NCBI RefSeq assembly: GCF_003990335.1
Contig: NZ_CP034683.1
Location: 2,587,501 to 2,651,500 of the forward strand
Length of the DNA: 64,000 bases
Direction of reading: 5' to 3'
Origin: Rheinheimera mangrovi
Lineage (GTDB): Bacteria; Pseudomonadota; Gammaproteobacteria; Enterobacterales; Alteromonadaceae
The notes beneath the pieces were generated by a model, which was not told the origin of the DNA, searched no databases, and was given only the letters and a program-made list of their open reading frames with translations. The position numbers and the translations under genes were made by a program. This document shows, piece by piece, positions 20,111-29,148 of the stretch; within the stretch, counting starts at the first letter, position 1, and each line of letters begins with the position of its first letter.

Positions 20111-20140
20111 TTACTTTGTACCAAACTAAATCGAAAGTAA
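20111..20140 (+). promoter_or_regulatory. Shared operator motif A between the divergent genes
   Basis: TTACTTT and AAAGTAA are spaced by 16 bases, with TTACTTTGTACCAAA identical to the site at 13269. It lies 78 bases before the PLP-enzyme start and 75 after the regulator start, so it could control both directions. Confidence 0.6.
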
Positions 20141-20217
20141 ATATTAATATGGCGCTTTTACAGTAATTTACATGTAGTGATATAGTTAAAATACAATATA
20201 GCTTATAGGTGAATGTT

Positions 20218-21441
20218 ATGAAGTACCAACGTCTCCGGCATAAATCAGCGACTTCGCTCCCCTACCCGAATGGCTTGAATTTGCTGATGCAGGACATTTG
20301 TCTGCCCGCTGCAGTGCTGAAACAACAGGCCATCAGGCATAACCTGAACTGGATGCAAAGTTTTGCTAACCACAGCAAGGTGTTACTGGCTCCTCACGGT
20401 AAAACCAGTATGACGCCCTGGTTATTTCAACAGCAACTGGCAGCAGGGGCCTGGGGATTGACAGTAGCCACAGCCTATCAGGCGCAAATTGCAGCCGAAG
20501 CGGGAGCCCGTCACATTATTCTGGCTAATCAGTTGGTAGGCAAAGCCAATATGGCTTTGGTCGCCGGGCTAGTGCAGGACGGAACCGAAGTGTTTGTTTG
20601 TGTGGATCACCCGGCTCAGGTGCTGGCACTGTCAGATTTCTTTCAGTCATTGCAACTGACTATTCCACTCTTGATTGAACTTGGCGTGGATGGCGGGCGC
20701 TGTGGCTGTCGTACTGAAACCGACCTGATGCAACTTGCCAAGCAAATACAGAGTCTACCTGCAGTGCAGTTGGCTGGTATTGAGTTTTATGAAGGAGTGG
20801 TCAAAGGAGCAGAGCCTGAACAGGGGGTGCGGCAGTTGGTGCGTCAAGCCGCCAGGCTGATGGCCACGTTACAACAACAGCAACTGCTACAGTATCCGAC
20901 TGCACTGATCAGTGGCGCTGGTTCAGTTTGGTATGACGTAGTGGCTGAAGAACTCACCAAAGCCGTGCTACCAGAGCAGATAAAACTGGTACTCAGACCA
21001 GGTTGTTATATCAGCCACGATCAGGGTATTTATCAGCAGGCTCAGCTTCAGGTACTGGCCCGCAGCCCTCTGGCGTGCTCGCTTGGCGGGGATTTACAAA
21101 ACGCTCTGGAGCTGGCCGTTTATGTACAGTCTTTGCCTGAGCCTGGCCTAGCCGTTTTGGGTTTTGGTAAAAGAGATGCCGCCTTTGATGCCGGTTTACC
21201 TCAAGCTATGGCCATTTATCGGCATGGCAACTTAGTCACAGAGGATTTAGCGGACTGCGAAACCATCAAAGTGATGGATCAACATGCCTTTTGGCGTTTT
21301 GGCCCATCTATCCAACCCCAGATTGGCGATATTGTGCTGCTGGGCACCTCGCACCCCTGCTTAACTTTTGATAAGTGGCGCACCTTATGGGTGGTGGATG
21401 AGCGTTATAACCTGTTGCAGGAAGTGGATACGTTTTTTTAA
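20218..21441 (+). CDS. PLP-dependent D-amino-acid deaminase/D-threonine aldolase-like enzyme
   Basis: The protein of about 407 residues has a fold-type III (alanine racemase-like) barrel with the PLP lysine in LAPHGKTSMTPW (K62). A C-terminal DSD1-like domain carries likely zinc ligands in GTSHPCLTFDKW. This architecture covers D-threonine aldolases, D-serine dehydratases and general amino acid deaminases, which I cannot separate by eye. RidA in the divergent operon favours a deaminase or dehydratase that releases an enamine. The ATG at 20218 follows AGGTGA at five bases; a GTG at 20209 is the alternative and would overlap the ribosome site. Confidence 0.85.
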   Translation: MKYQRLRHKSATSLPYPNGLNLLMQDICLPAAVLKQQAIRHNLNWMQSFANHSKVLLAPHGKTSMTPWLFQQQLAAGAWGLTVATAYQAQIAAEAGARHIILANQLVGKANMALVAGLVQDGTEVFVCVDHPAQVLALSDFFQSLQLTIPLLIELGVDGGRCGCRTETDLMQLAKQIQSLPAVQLAGIEFYEGVVKGAEPEQGVRQLVRQAARLMATLQQQQLLQYPTALISGAGSVWYDVVAEELTKAVLPEQIKLVLRPGCYISHDQGIYQQAQLQVLARSPLACSLGGDLQNALELAVYVQSLPEPGLAVLGFGKRDAAFDAGLPQAMAIYRHGNLVTEDLADCETIKVMDQHAFWRFGPSIQPQIGDIVLLGTSHPCLTFDKWRTLWVVDERYNLLQEVDTFF

Positions 21442-21454
21442 TTCGCTGAATAGA

Positions 21455-21482
21455 AGAAGCCAGTCACTGGACTGGCTTCTTT
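21455..21482 (+). terminator. Intrinsic terminator of the PLP-enzyme gene
   Basis: AGAAGCCAGTC and GACTGGCTTCT form a perfect 11-bp stem with an ACTG loop and a short T-run. It lies 14 bases after the stop codon. It could also stop transcription arriving from the other side. Confidence 0.7.
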
Positions 21483-21541
21483 ATGTTGGTCTCTATGCTC
21501 AATAGCAGCTCATTTCATTGAGCTCTAGCGATCAGGGATCT

Positions 21542-23839
21542 TTAGATTGAGTGCTCTGACAACACACCAGGCTTAAAGCTATCGACACTGATCGAGCTGA
21601 AACGTAATTCGTTCATGCGCACCAGTTGTTTGGCTTCATCTGCATTAATCACGTTAATTTCCAGGGCTTTAGCAATTAGCTGATCCATAGGAATTTTACG
21701 TGGTACAGCACCTTGTTTTTGTGCGGCATAAATCTTCTTCATCACAGGCTGAGCTTGATGCACTGCAATAAAGGCTGATTCCATTAAACCTGTTGGATCC
21801 TCATCGCCTTCACCAATAAAACATAAGTGAGTTAAGCGGTCACGGATCACACCCGGTTTTAACAGCGCATCAGAAATGTCCTGAGTCACTGCATCGGCTG
21901 GCATTTTGTAGCCAATGCCAAATGGGAATATCAGAGTTTTTAATAAGCGGGCGACCACAACACTTGGGAAGTTCTGGAAGAAACCAGAAAAAGCTTTACC
22001 AATTTCAAACAGGTTACGTTCGATGGAGTAACGTACGAAAGGTAAGTCTGCTACCTGACGGCCGTTGTCTTCATAAAACTTCAGTACGGCAGAAGCGATA
22101 TACAAGTGGCTTAATACGTCGCCTAAACGGGCCGACAGCATTTCTTTACGTTTTAAATCACCACCTAACATCAGCATGGAAAAATCTGCGCTTAAGGCCA
22201 AAGCACGGCTCATGCGGCTTAACTGCTTGTAGTATTTGGCGGTTTCACCAGACACCGGGCTTGAGTTAAAACGACCTAAAGTTAAACCCTGCCACAGTGC
22301 GCCAAAAGTATTACCCAGCGCAAAACCTATGTGCTTCATCAGCAGGCTGTCGAATTGCTGTAAGCCTTCTTCCGCATTTGGATTGGCAGCAGCTTCTAAT
22401 TCCTGTAACACATATGGATGGCAACGGGTTGCACCCTGTCCAAAAATCATCAGGTTACGGGTTAAAATATTCGCACCTTCTACCGTGATAGAAATTGGCA
22501 TGCCCATATAACCGTGCGCCAGATAGTTTTTAGGACCGACCTGAATAGCGCGGCCAGAGTGAATATCAAAGGCATCGTTTAACAAGGTGCGGGACATCTC
22601 TGTCATATGGTACTTGGCAATAGCAGTGACCACGGACGGGCTCAGGTTTAAATCAATAGCACCAGCCGTCATCACACGCATGGCTTCTAAGCTATAAGTG
22701 TAAGCACCAATACGGCCTAAACTTTCCTGCACCCCTTCAAATTTACCTATAGCCATACCAAACTGCTGACGGACATAAGAGTAAGCACCAGTCATCCGAG
22801 TGGCTAAATGACCTGTAGCTGTCGCCAGAGCTGGCAAAGAGATACCACGGCCTGCTGATAAACATTCCACCAGCATACGCCAGCCACGACCTGCGTAGTC
22901 CGGGCCACCAATAATCCAGTCCAGCGGAATAAAAACGTCTTTACCGTAGGTGGTACCGTTCATAAAGGCCATATTCATTGGGAAATGACGATCACCAATT
23001 TCAACTCCTTCATGGCTGGTTGGGATCAAGGCACAAGTGATACCCAGTTCAGTTTTTTCACCTAATAAGTTTTCCGGGTCATACAACTTAAAGGCCAGAC
23101 CTAACACAGTAGCCACTGGAGCCAGCGTAATGTAACGCTTATCCCAGTTCAGGCGGATACCTAATACTTCTTTACCCTCAAACTGGCCTTTACAAATCAC
23201 GCCTGTATCCGGAATACCACCGGCATCAGAACCCGCTTCCGGGCCTGTTAAAGCAAAACAAGGCACTTCTTTACCTGCGGCTAAGCCAGGCAACCAGCGG
23301 TCTTTTTGTTCCTGTGTACCGTAGTGCATTAAAAGTTCGCCAGGGCCTAAAGAGTTAGGTACCATCACAGTCACAGCAGCAGTTAAGCTGCGGGTGGCGA
23401 TGCGCGATACAATAGTCGAGTTGGCAATAGCAGAGAATTCACGGCCACCGTAGCTTTTTGGAATAATCATCGCAAAAAAGCCGTTGTCCTTGATGAATTG
23501 CCAGACTTCTGGTGGTAAATCGCGCTGTTCCTGCACAATTTTGTAGTCATCCAGCATCTTCAGCAGAGTGTCTACTTCATTGTCCATAAAAGCCTGTTCT
23601 TCAGCAGACAATTCAGCTTTTGGAATGGCATGCAGCTTCTTCCAGTCAGGTTTACCCTGAAACAAATCACCATCCCACCAGACATCCCCAGCTTCCATAG
23701 CTTCACGTTCTGTATCTGACAGCGGAGGTAATATTTTCTTAAAGATGCCAAACACAGGTTTGGTGATCAGGTTACGTCGAATGTCTGCTACACCGAGCAC
23801 AACAATCAGCACAACCAACAGCAGGATCAGAATTGACAT
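21542..23839 (-). CDS. fadE: Acyl-CoA dehydrogenase, FadE type
   Basis: This 765-residue protein is the large FadE-type acyl-CoA dehydrogenase that catalyses the first oxidation of beta-oxidation. An N-terminal membrane helix (ILILLLVVLIVVLGVADI) is followed by the acyl-CoA dehydrogenase domains: PKSYGGREFSAIANSTIVSRIA, CFALTGPEAGSDAGGIPDTG, GRGISLPALATATGH and FDIHSGRAIQVGPKNYLAHGYMG. A DUF1974-type C-terminal region follows. It is slightly shorter than E. coli FadE (about 814). AAGGA precedes the ATG, and the psrA-like gene ends 18 bases upstream, so the pair is probably one transcript. Confidence 0.95.
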   Translation of the reverse strand: MSILILLLVVLIVVLGVADIRRNLITKPVFGIFKKILPPLSDTEREAMEAGDVWWDGDLFQGKPDWKKLHAIPKAELSAEEQAFMDNEVDTLLKMLDDYKIVQEQRDLPPEVWQFIKDNGFFAMIIPKSYGGREFSAIANSTIVSRIATRSLTAAVTVMVPNSLGPGELLMHYGTQEQKDRWLPGLAAGKEVPCFALTGPEAGSDAGGIPDTGVICKGQFEGKEVLGIRLNWDKRYITLAPVATVLGLAFKLYDPENLLGEKTELGITCALIPTSHEGVEIGDRHFPMNMAFMNGTTYGKDVFIPLDWIIGGPDYAGRGWRMLVECLSAGRGISLPALATATGHLATRMTGAYSYVRQQFGMAIGKFEGVQESLGRIGAYTYSLEAMRVMTAGAIDLNLSPSVVTAIAKYHMTEMSRTLLNDAFDIHSGRAIQVGPKNYLAHGYMGMPISITVEGANILTRNLMIFGQGATRCHPYVLQELEAAANPNAEEGLQQFDSLLMKHIGFALGNTFGALWQGLTLGRFNSSPVSGETAKYYKQLSRMSRALALSADFSMLMLGGDLKRKEMLSARLGDVLSHLYIASAVLKFYEDNGRQVADLPFVRYSIERNLFEIGKAFSGFFQNFPSVVVARLLKTLIFPFGIGYKMPADAVTQDISDALLKPGVIRDRLTHLCFIGEGDEDPTGLMESAFIAVHQAQPVMKKIYAAQKQGAVPRKIPMDQLIAKALEINVINADEAKQLVRMNELRFSSISVDSFKPGVLSEHSI

Positions 23840-23857
23840 AATAAGGTCCTTGAGAGA

Positions 23858-24511
23858 TTAGTGAGTTTGACTTGTTAAAGTTAAAGGTGACGCTATACCA
23901 GCGGCTAAATAAGGAATAAGCCTGTGGATCACGCCTTCTATTTCTACATTTTCGTTAAAATCTGCTGCCGCTATTTCTTGTAACGCCTGGTTCGACGCCA
24001 TGGTGAACACCACAGTGCCGAGCGAAAAATGTAGGCGCCAGAAGATTTCACTGGCTGGTAAATCAGGGCAAGCCTGCTGCACCAGCAACACAAACTTGTC
24101 CAGAGTGCGACCATAATGGTGGTTAAAAAACCAACGCAAATGCCCTTGTACATCGGTATAGCCACGGCCCAGCAACTGCAAAAACATCCGGGTACCGTGA
24201 TGCTGCACTTTATTCAGTTCCAACAAAGGTTTAATAAAAACCGACAGCACAGCCGTTAAGTCATTTTGTTTCTGACTAGCTAATAACTGACTGAATTCCT
24301 GATCCAAACGTGGCATCAGCACCGACAAGTAACGCTGCAACACCGACTGGATCAACTCTTTTTTTGAACCAAAATGATAGTTCACCGCCGCCAGATTCAC
24401 CTGCGCCATGCTGGTGATTTGTCGCAATGAGGTATCAGCAAAACCGGTTGATGCAAAAAGCTGCTCGGCTGCATCCAGAATTTTGTCCTGAGTTGTCGTT
24501 TTATTAACCAT
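23858..24511 (-). CDS. psrA: TetR-family fatty-acid regulator, PsrA-like
   Basis: The 217-residue protein starts MVNKTTTQDKILDAAEQLF and has a TetR helix-turn-helix (about 8-55: TSLRQITSMAQVNLAAVNYHFGSKKELIQSV) very close to PsrA. A ligand domain follows. PsrA represses beta-oxidation genes and its own gene until bound by long-chain fatty acids. Adjacent fadE and a PsrA-type box just upstream support the assignment. I chose the ATG at 24511 because the TetR domain begins there and the box lies just before it. A longer frame to 24583 would put the operator inside the coding region. Confidence 0.85.
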   Translation of the reverse strand: MVNKTTTQDKILDAAEQLFASTGFADTSLRQITSMAQVNLAAVNYHFGSKKELIQSVLQRYLSVLMPRLDQEFSQLLASQKQNDLTAVLSVFIKPLLELNKVQHHGTRMFLQLLGRGYTDVQGHLRWFFNHHYGRTLDKFVLLVQQACPDLPASEIFWRLHFSLGTVVFTMASNQALQEIAAADFNENVEIEGVIHRLIPYLAAGIASPLTLTSQTH

Positions 24512-24526
24512 AGCTCTGACTGAATT

Positions 24527-24540
24527 AAAACACCTGTTTG
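24527..24540. promoter_or_regulatory. PsrA-type operator
   Basis: AAAAC-ACCT-GTTTG fits the published PsrA pattern of (G/C)AAAC and GTTT(G/C) arms two to four bases apart, with one end mismatch. It lies 16-29 bases upstream of the psrA start, as expected for autoregulation of a psrA-fadE transcript. Confidence 0.6.
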
Positions 24541-24603
24541 AAATGTACGTTTGAAAAAAAACACTGTCAAGCGAGGAATGCATAAAATGCCCTATCTGGT
24601 CAG

Positions 24604-24783
24604 ATGAGCAGCAAAAAACACAACAAATCTAGATTCCGCCTACATATTAACGCCAACAAGTCCCGTTTAAAGGGGCGTAGGCATCAGGCTGAACGCTGGC
24701 AAAGCATTGCTCGCCCTAGTGCAGAAGAATCAGCACGGGACAAAATTTTGGGCTATGCAGTGAAATTCGAAGTTTTCTTTTAG
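24604..24783 (+). CDS. Small basic hypothetical protein
   Basis: A 59-codon frame starts with ATG AGC AGC AAA AAA and ends TAG at 24781. The product is very basic at its N-terminus (MSSKKHNKSRFRLHINANKS) and ends YAVKFEVFF. I recognise no family, and only a weak ribosome site (GGTC) precedes it. It is divergent from psrA and is the only plausible gene in the 386-bp space between psrA and feoB. It may be a chance frame. Confidence 0.3.
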   Translation: MSSKKHNKSRFRLHINANKSRLKGRRHQAERWQSIARPSAEESARDKILGYAVKFEVFF

Positions 24784-24897
24784 CAGGAAGGATATTGCGG
24801 CGATTCAATGCATCACCGCTTAGTTCTTGACGGGGTATAACAACAACGGACGTAGTTGCAAGAACGACATCAGCCATTACCAGCTGATGCCGTCATA

Positions 24898-26730
24898 TCA
24901 CAAAAGCTGAGCACACAAGGCGGCGAGTATATAGGCCAAGACCCCGTAGCCGATAACCAATGCGGTGATCAATTTAGTACTGCCTGTTTCCGCTTTGAGT
25001 GTCGCCACTGTTGCTACACATTGCAAAGCCACTACATAAAACAACAAAATGCCCATACCAGCGCCAAAAGTCAGACCGTCGGCCTGAATATTGGCAGCTA
25101 AACCAGCAATATTCTCATCAGCACCGTCTATACCAAACAATGTGCCTAAAGCGCCAACAAACACTTCACGGGCCAGGAAAGACATCAGAATAGCCACACC
25201 ATAACGCCAATCCAGGCCAAGCGGAGTAAAAAGTGGTTCAATCCAATGACCAATGATGCCTAGATAAGAGTTCTGTAAACCACCTGAACCTGTAGGGAAA
25301 TAACCTAACAGCCAGATCGCCAGCGACACCATAAAAATAATGGGGCCAGCGCGATAAACAAACTGTTTGGCACTGCTCATCACCCTGTGGATCAAGGGTT
25401 TCCAGTGCGGTAAACGATAGGTTGGCAGTTCAAGAATAAAGGGCATATCCGACTTTTCATCGTCATTAAGTTTCGAACCAGACAGCACCAGACTTACCAT
25501 TAACGCAGTTAAAATACCAAAGAAATACAAGCCAAAAAAAGCAGTACCCTGCAGATTAATCAGCCCACCGAGGTAAGTAGTATCAGGGATCAACACAGCC
25601 ACCAGCAAAGCATAAACAGGCAAACGTGCAGAACAGGACATCAGCGGAATGGTCAGCATGGTGATCAGGCGCTTGCGTGGTGATTCAATAGTACGAGCCG
25701 CCATAATGGCTGGAATAGCACAGGCGTGTGCTGATAAAAATGGAATAAAACTGCGACCAGACAAACCAAAATAACTCAGTGGTCTGTGACAAATCAGCGC
25801 AGCACGAGCCAGATAACCACTGTCTTCAAGCATACCAATGATCAGGGTCAGCACCATAATTTGCGGCACAAACACCAGAAATGAACCCAAACCACCAAAA
25901 ATGGCATCATTCAGAAAATCCGCCAGCATGCCTGGTCCGGTTAAATCCGTCACAAAAGTAGCGGTCAGGCCAATCAGGTTTTCTACCCCATCCATCAGCG
26001 GTGTGGCGAAGGTAAAAATGCTCTGAAATAACAAAAACATCACAAACAAAAATGCAATACCACCACTGAGGTTACTCAACAAAAAGGAGTCGATGGTATT
26101 CTGGTTTTTCAGTACCACTGTCGGCTGCATACCGTATTTAGCAGCGAGCAAACGGCTTTGTTTAACCTGCTCGCTATAATCAAGCGGTGGCAGAGCTGCT
26201 GTCTCATCGGCATTGACTGCAATAGTGGCCTGCTCTGCCAGTGCTAATACGCCAGTTTTAAATTCGGCAATACCTTGTAACGTCTTGGCGGAGATAGCAA
26301 AAACAGGTGCGCCCAAATCACGGCTCAGTTGGTCCATGTCAATCTGGTGGCCAAAACGTGTCATTTCATCAATCATATTCAGCGCAAAAACCATAGGTTT
26401 GCCGTAACGATGCGCCATGGCCTGCATCTGCATACCAAACATCAGGCTACTTTGCAGCCGGGTTGCATCCAGATTACAGATAATCAATGCAGTATCTTCG
26501 TCCAACAGTGCCTGATTGATTTTTTCGACCGCAATTTCTTCATCACGAGTCAGGGTACTCATTGAGTACGCGCCCGGAAAATCAACCAATTGATACTGCT
26601 CAAACTTGCCTGATTTAAGCTCTACGGTAACACCCGGAAAATTAGCAACTTTTTGGCGTAAGCCGGTCAATTGATTAAACAGCAAACTTTTACCGGAATT
26701 CGGCTTTCCAACCAAAATAATACGTTTCAT
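24898..26730 (-). CDS. feoB: Ferrous iron transporter FeoB
   Basis: The 610-residue protein has an N-terminal GTPase domain (G1 GKPNSGKS at 8-15, NFPGVTVE switch, G3 DFPG, G4 NMID) and a transmembrane domain with the two Gate motifs (GYLARAALI...SGRSFIPFLSAHACAIPAIMAARTI and SCSARLPVYALLVAVLIP). It imports Fe2+ across the inner membrane. At 610 residues it is shorter than the usual 700-770, mainly because the helical linker between GTPase and membrane domains is short and there is no C-terminal tail. feoA lies 72 bases upstream. No feoC is evident. Confidence 0.95.
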   Translation of the reverse strand: MKRIILVGKPNSGKSLLFNQLTGLRQKVANFPGVTVELKSGKFEQYQLVDFPGAYSMSTLTRDEEIAVEKINQALLDEDTALIICNLDATRLQSSLMFGMQMQAMAHRYGKPMVFALNMIDEMTRFGHQIDMDQLSRDLGAPVFAISAKTLQGIAEFKTGVLALAEQATIAVNADETAALPPLDYSEQVKQSRLLAAKYGMQPTVVLKNQNTIDSFLLSNLSGGIAFLFVMFLLFQSIFTFATPLMDGVENLIGLTATFVTDLTGPGMLADFLNDAIFGGLGSFLVFVPQIMVLTLIIGMLEDSGYLARAALICHRPLSYFGLSGRSFIPFLSAHACAIPAIMAARTIESPRKRLITMLTIPLMSCSARLPVYALLVAVLIPDTTYLGGLINLQGTAFFGLYFFGILTALMVSLVLSGSKLNDDEKSDMPFILELPTYRLPHWKPLIHRVMSSAKQFVYRAGPIIFMVSLAIWLLGYFPTGSGGLQNSYLGIIGHWIEPLFTPLGLDWRYGVAILMSFLAREVFVGALGTLFGIDGADENIAGLAANIQADGLTFGAGMGILLFYVVALQCVATVATLKAETGSTKLITALVIGYGVLAYILAALCAQLL

Positions 26731-26802
26731 AACAAAACCTGTGAATGAACTGAGCTCACCAGCGGTGAAACCGACGAAGCATGATTGATTAAACAGCAGT
26801 GG

Positions 26803-27036
26803 TTACAGCAGTTTGACCTGAATTTGTCTAGCGACTTTTTGCTCCAGCGAATAGACACAATCAGCAATAGCAACCACCAATGTGCCTTCAAAAGGGCCGC
26901 GTCTTAAGCAAAATACATGGTGACCATCATCCAGCCCCATCTCACGTAATCTGCCGCTGACAGACAGATCCATGCCTGCATCTATACCTGTCACCATCAC
27001 GGTCTGGCCGCCACAAGCATCCCATAAAGTCATCAT
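26803..27036 (-). CDS. feoA: Ferrous iron transport accessory protein FeoA
   Basis: This 77-residue SH3-like protein has the FeoA core (MVTGIDAGMDLSVSGRLREMGLDDGHHVFCLRRGPFEGTLVVAIADCVYSL). It supports FeoB-mediated Fe2+ uptake at the inner face of the membrane. TAGGAG precedes the ATG. It is the first gene of feoAB. Confidence 0.93.
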   Translation of the reverse strand: MMTLWDACGGQTVMVTGIDAGMDLSVSGRLREMGLDDGHHVFCLRRGPFEGTLVVAIADCVYSLEQKVARQIQVKLL

Positions 27037-27246
27037 ACGTAGCTCCTAACGGATAACAATACAAAGTATTCGCATTGTGACTTAAGTCTGTACTCTTTAC
27101 AACGCCATACCAGATAGATGGCCGATTGCAGCAGCCGAAGTTAAGCGAAGGATATGACGCTTTTCACAGACTATTTCAGGCACAACCAAAGGGGCAGTTT
27201 TCAAAATTAAATCGAAAGAGCGCTAGGTATCAGCCTGCAGCTTCCG

Positions 27247-27265
27247 TATAATGAGAATAATTCTT
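27247..27265. promoter_or_regulatory. Fur-like box
   Basis: TATAATGAGAATAATTCTT matches the 19-base Fur consensus at 14 positions by hand alignment. It lies about 30 bases before the cytochrome-FTR1 start, where a bound Fur would block transcription when iron is plentiful. Confidence 0.65.
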
Positions 27266-27294
27266 GTTAGCGAGCTTATGACATTAGGTGAATT

Positions 27295-29142
27295 ATGGGA
27301 TATAGAGTGGTTCTTGCGCTGGTCGCGCTTTTGGCATTTCCGACTTTAGCTTCGGATAAATTAATCCAATATATTGAATATATAGGCGCTGATTACAGTG
27401 CGGCAGTAGTCGATGGCAAGATTGTAAGCTCCGCTGAATATGGCGAAATGCAGGAATTTTCTTCGTTAATAGCAGAGGAAGTAGCCACTGCACCACCAGA
27501 GTTACAGCAGCAATCCGCTCAATTAAAACAGCTGATTGCTGATAAAGCCGCGGAAAAAGATATTCAGGCCTTAACAGCCCTGATGCGTCAAAGTGTAATA
27601 GCAGCTATGCCTTCTATTCCGGTGCCTAAACAAAGCCCGGATTTAAAACGTGGTGAAGCTTTATTCGCCACCAACTGTGCCGCTTGTCATGGCACAACAG
27701 CTATGGGTGACGGCCCGGCTGGAGCTCAGTTGGACCCTGCCCCAACCAATTTCCACGAAGTAGAGCGTTATCAGGCTCGCAGCGCCTATGGTTTATTTAA
27801 TACGATAACCTTAGGTGTGGCCGACACTGGCATGGCGTCTTTTGCGCATTTAGATGAACAGAGCCGCTGGGACCTGGCGTTTTATGTTGGTCATATCGCA
27901 GGCAAAGGATTTGACAGCAGTAAAGTGCCGGACGCCATGATTGAAAACGGCGCCGTGAAAGACTTATTAACAGCTACACCAAAAGATTTGATTAAACTTT
28001 ACCCTGATTTTGGTGCTGAGCTGATGAGTTTGTTCCGCAGCCACCCGGAGCGTTTTTTCCAGGCACAGAGTAAAGAGCCGCTGGTGATCGCTCAGCAGAA
28101 ATTACAACTTTCTGCTGATTTGTATGCGCAAAACCCACAAGCAGCTTACGATCAGGCGGTTTCTGCTTATCTGGATGGTTTTGAACTGGTAGAAAACCCA
28201 TTAGGCACAGTCAATGTGGAACTGCGTGACCAGATTGAACATGCCATGTTGGGCCTGCGTCAGTTACTGAAAGACCCAATGCAAAAAGACAATGTGGCAC
28301 CTCGTATCTCTGAAATTCAAGGCTTATTAAAACAAGCTCAGACTGAATTAGCAGAAACTCAACTAAGCAGCATCAATGTATTTTTAGCGGCGCTGCTGAT
28401 TTTATTACGTGAAGGCTTAGAAGCTTTACTGGTGGTGGCTGCTATTTATAGCGTGGCAGTAAAAACCGACAAACCGGCTTTGCGTCACACAGTACATATA
28501 GGTTGGATTGGTGCTTTGGCATTGGGTGTTATTACCTGGTTTGTCTCAAGTTATGTCATTGATATCTCGGGTGCTTCGCGTGAACTGACTGAAGGTTACA
28601 CCGCACTGATTGCAGCCGCTATTCTGTTCTATATGGGGTTCTGGATGCACAGCAAAACCAGCGCCAAAGAGTGGAGCAACTTTATTCAGAACAAAGTACA
28701 AAACGCAGTATCAGGCGGCGCATATTTTGGTTTAGGTCTGGTGGTGTTTTTAGCGGTTTACCGTGAGGCCTTTGAAACTATTCTGTTTTATCAGGCGCTG
28801 TGGTTACAGGGCGGTGAACAGGCCCAACAAAGCTTTGTCTCTGGTATAGCTGCAGCTCTGGTGTTACTGGCCATTTTGGGTCTGGCTGTATTTAAATTTG
28901 CCCTGAAGTTACCACTGAAAACCTTCTTCGGCAGCACAGCTTTACTGATGCTGGTTCTGGCCATCGTGATGGCGGGTAAAGGTATAGCTGCCCTGCAGGA
29001 AGCTGGTACTTTGTCGGTGAGCCAACTGAACCTGCCAACCATCAGCTGGTTGGGTTTCTACCCTAATACTCAGGGTGTGGTACTGCAGTCTGCTTTAGTG
29101 CTGATAGCGCTGATTTATCTGGTGCGCAGCCGTAAAGGTTAA
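27295..29142 (+). CDS. Cytochrome c-FTR1 iron permease fusion
   Basis: The 615-residue protein has a signal peptide (VVLALVALLAFPTLA), a periplasmic region with a c-type haem site (C128-A-A-C131-H132) and a downstream Met in GVADTGMASF. After a helical stretch, about 360-610 form an FTR1-type permease with the two iron-binding RExxE motifs, REGLE at about 372 and REAFE at about 490. FTR1 proteins import Fe3+ coupled to oxidation; here the attached cytochrome probably handles the electron. A Fur-like box precedes it and feoAB is next door, so this is an iron-acquisition locus. AGGTG precedes the ATG. Confidence 0.92.
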   Translation: MGYRVVLALVALLAFPTLASDKLIQYIEYIGADYSAAVVDGKIVSSAEYGEMQEFSSLIAEEVATAPPELQQQSAQLKQLIADKAAEKDIQALTALMRQSVIAAMPSIPVPKQSPDLKRGEALFATNCAACHGTTAMGDGPAGAQLDPAPTNFHEVERYQARSAYGLFNTITLGVADTGMASFAHLDEQSRWDLAFYVGHIAGKGFDSSKVPDAMIENGAVKDLLTATPKDLIKLYPDFGAELMSLFRSHPERFFQAQSKEPLVIAQQKLQLSADLYAQNPQAAYDQAVSAYLDGFELVENPLGTVNVELRDQIEHAMLGLRQLLKDPMQKDNVAPRISEIQGLLKQAQTELAETQLSSINVFLAALLILLREGLEALLVVAAIYSVAVKTDKPALRHTVHIGWIGALALGVITWFVSSYVIDISGASRELTEGYTALIAAAILFYMGFWMHSKTSAKEWSNFIQNKVQNAVSGGAYFGLGLVVFLAVYREAFETILFYQALWLQGGEQAQQSFVSGIAAALVLLAILGLAVFKFALKLPLKTFFGSTALLMLVLAIVMAGKGIAALQEAGTLSVSQLNLPTISWLGFYPNTQGVVLQSALVLIALIYLVRSRKG

Positions 29143-29148
29143 GTACCG

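Noticed and set aside
27061..27079. Possible Fur box upstream of feoA
   Set aside because: Only about 10 of 19 positions fit the consensus by hand, too weak to list.
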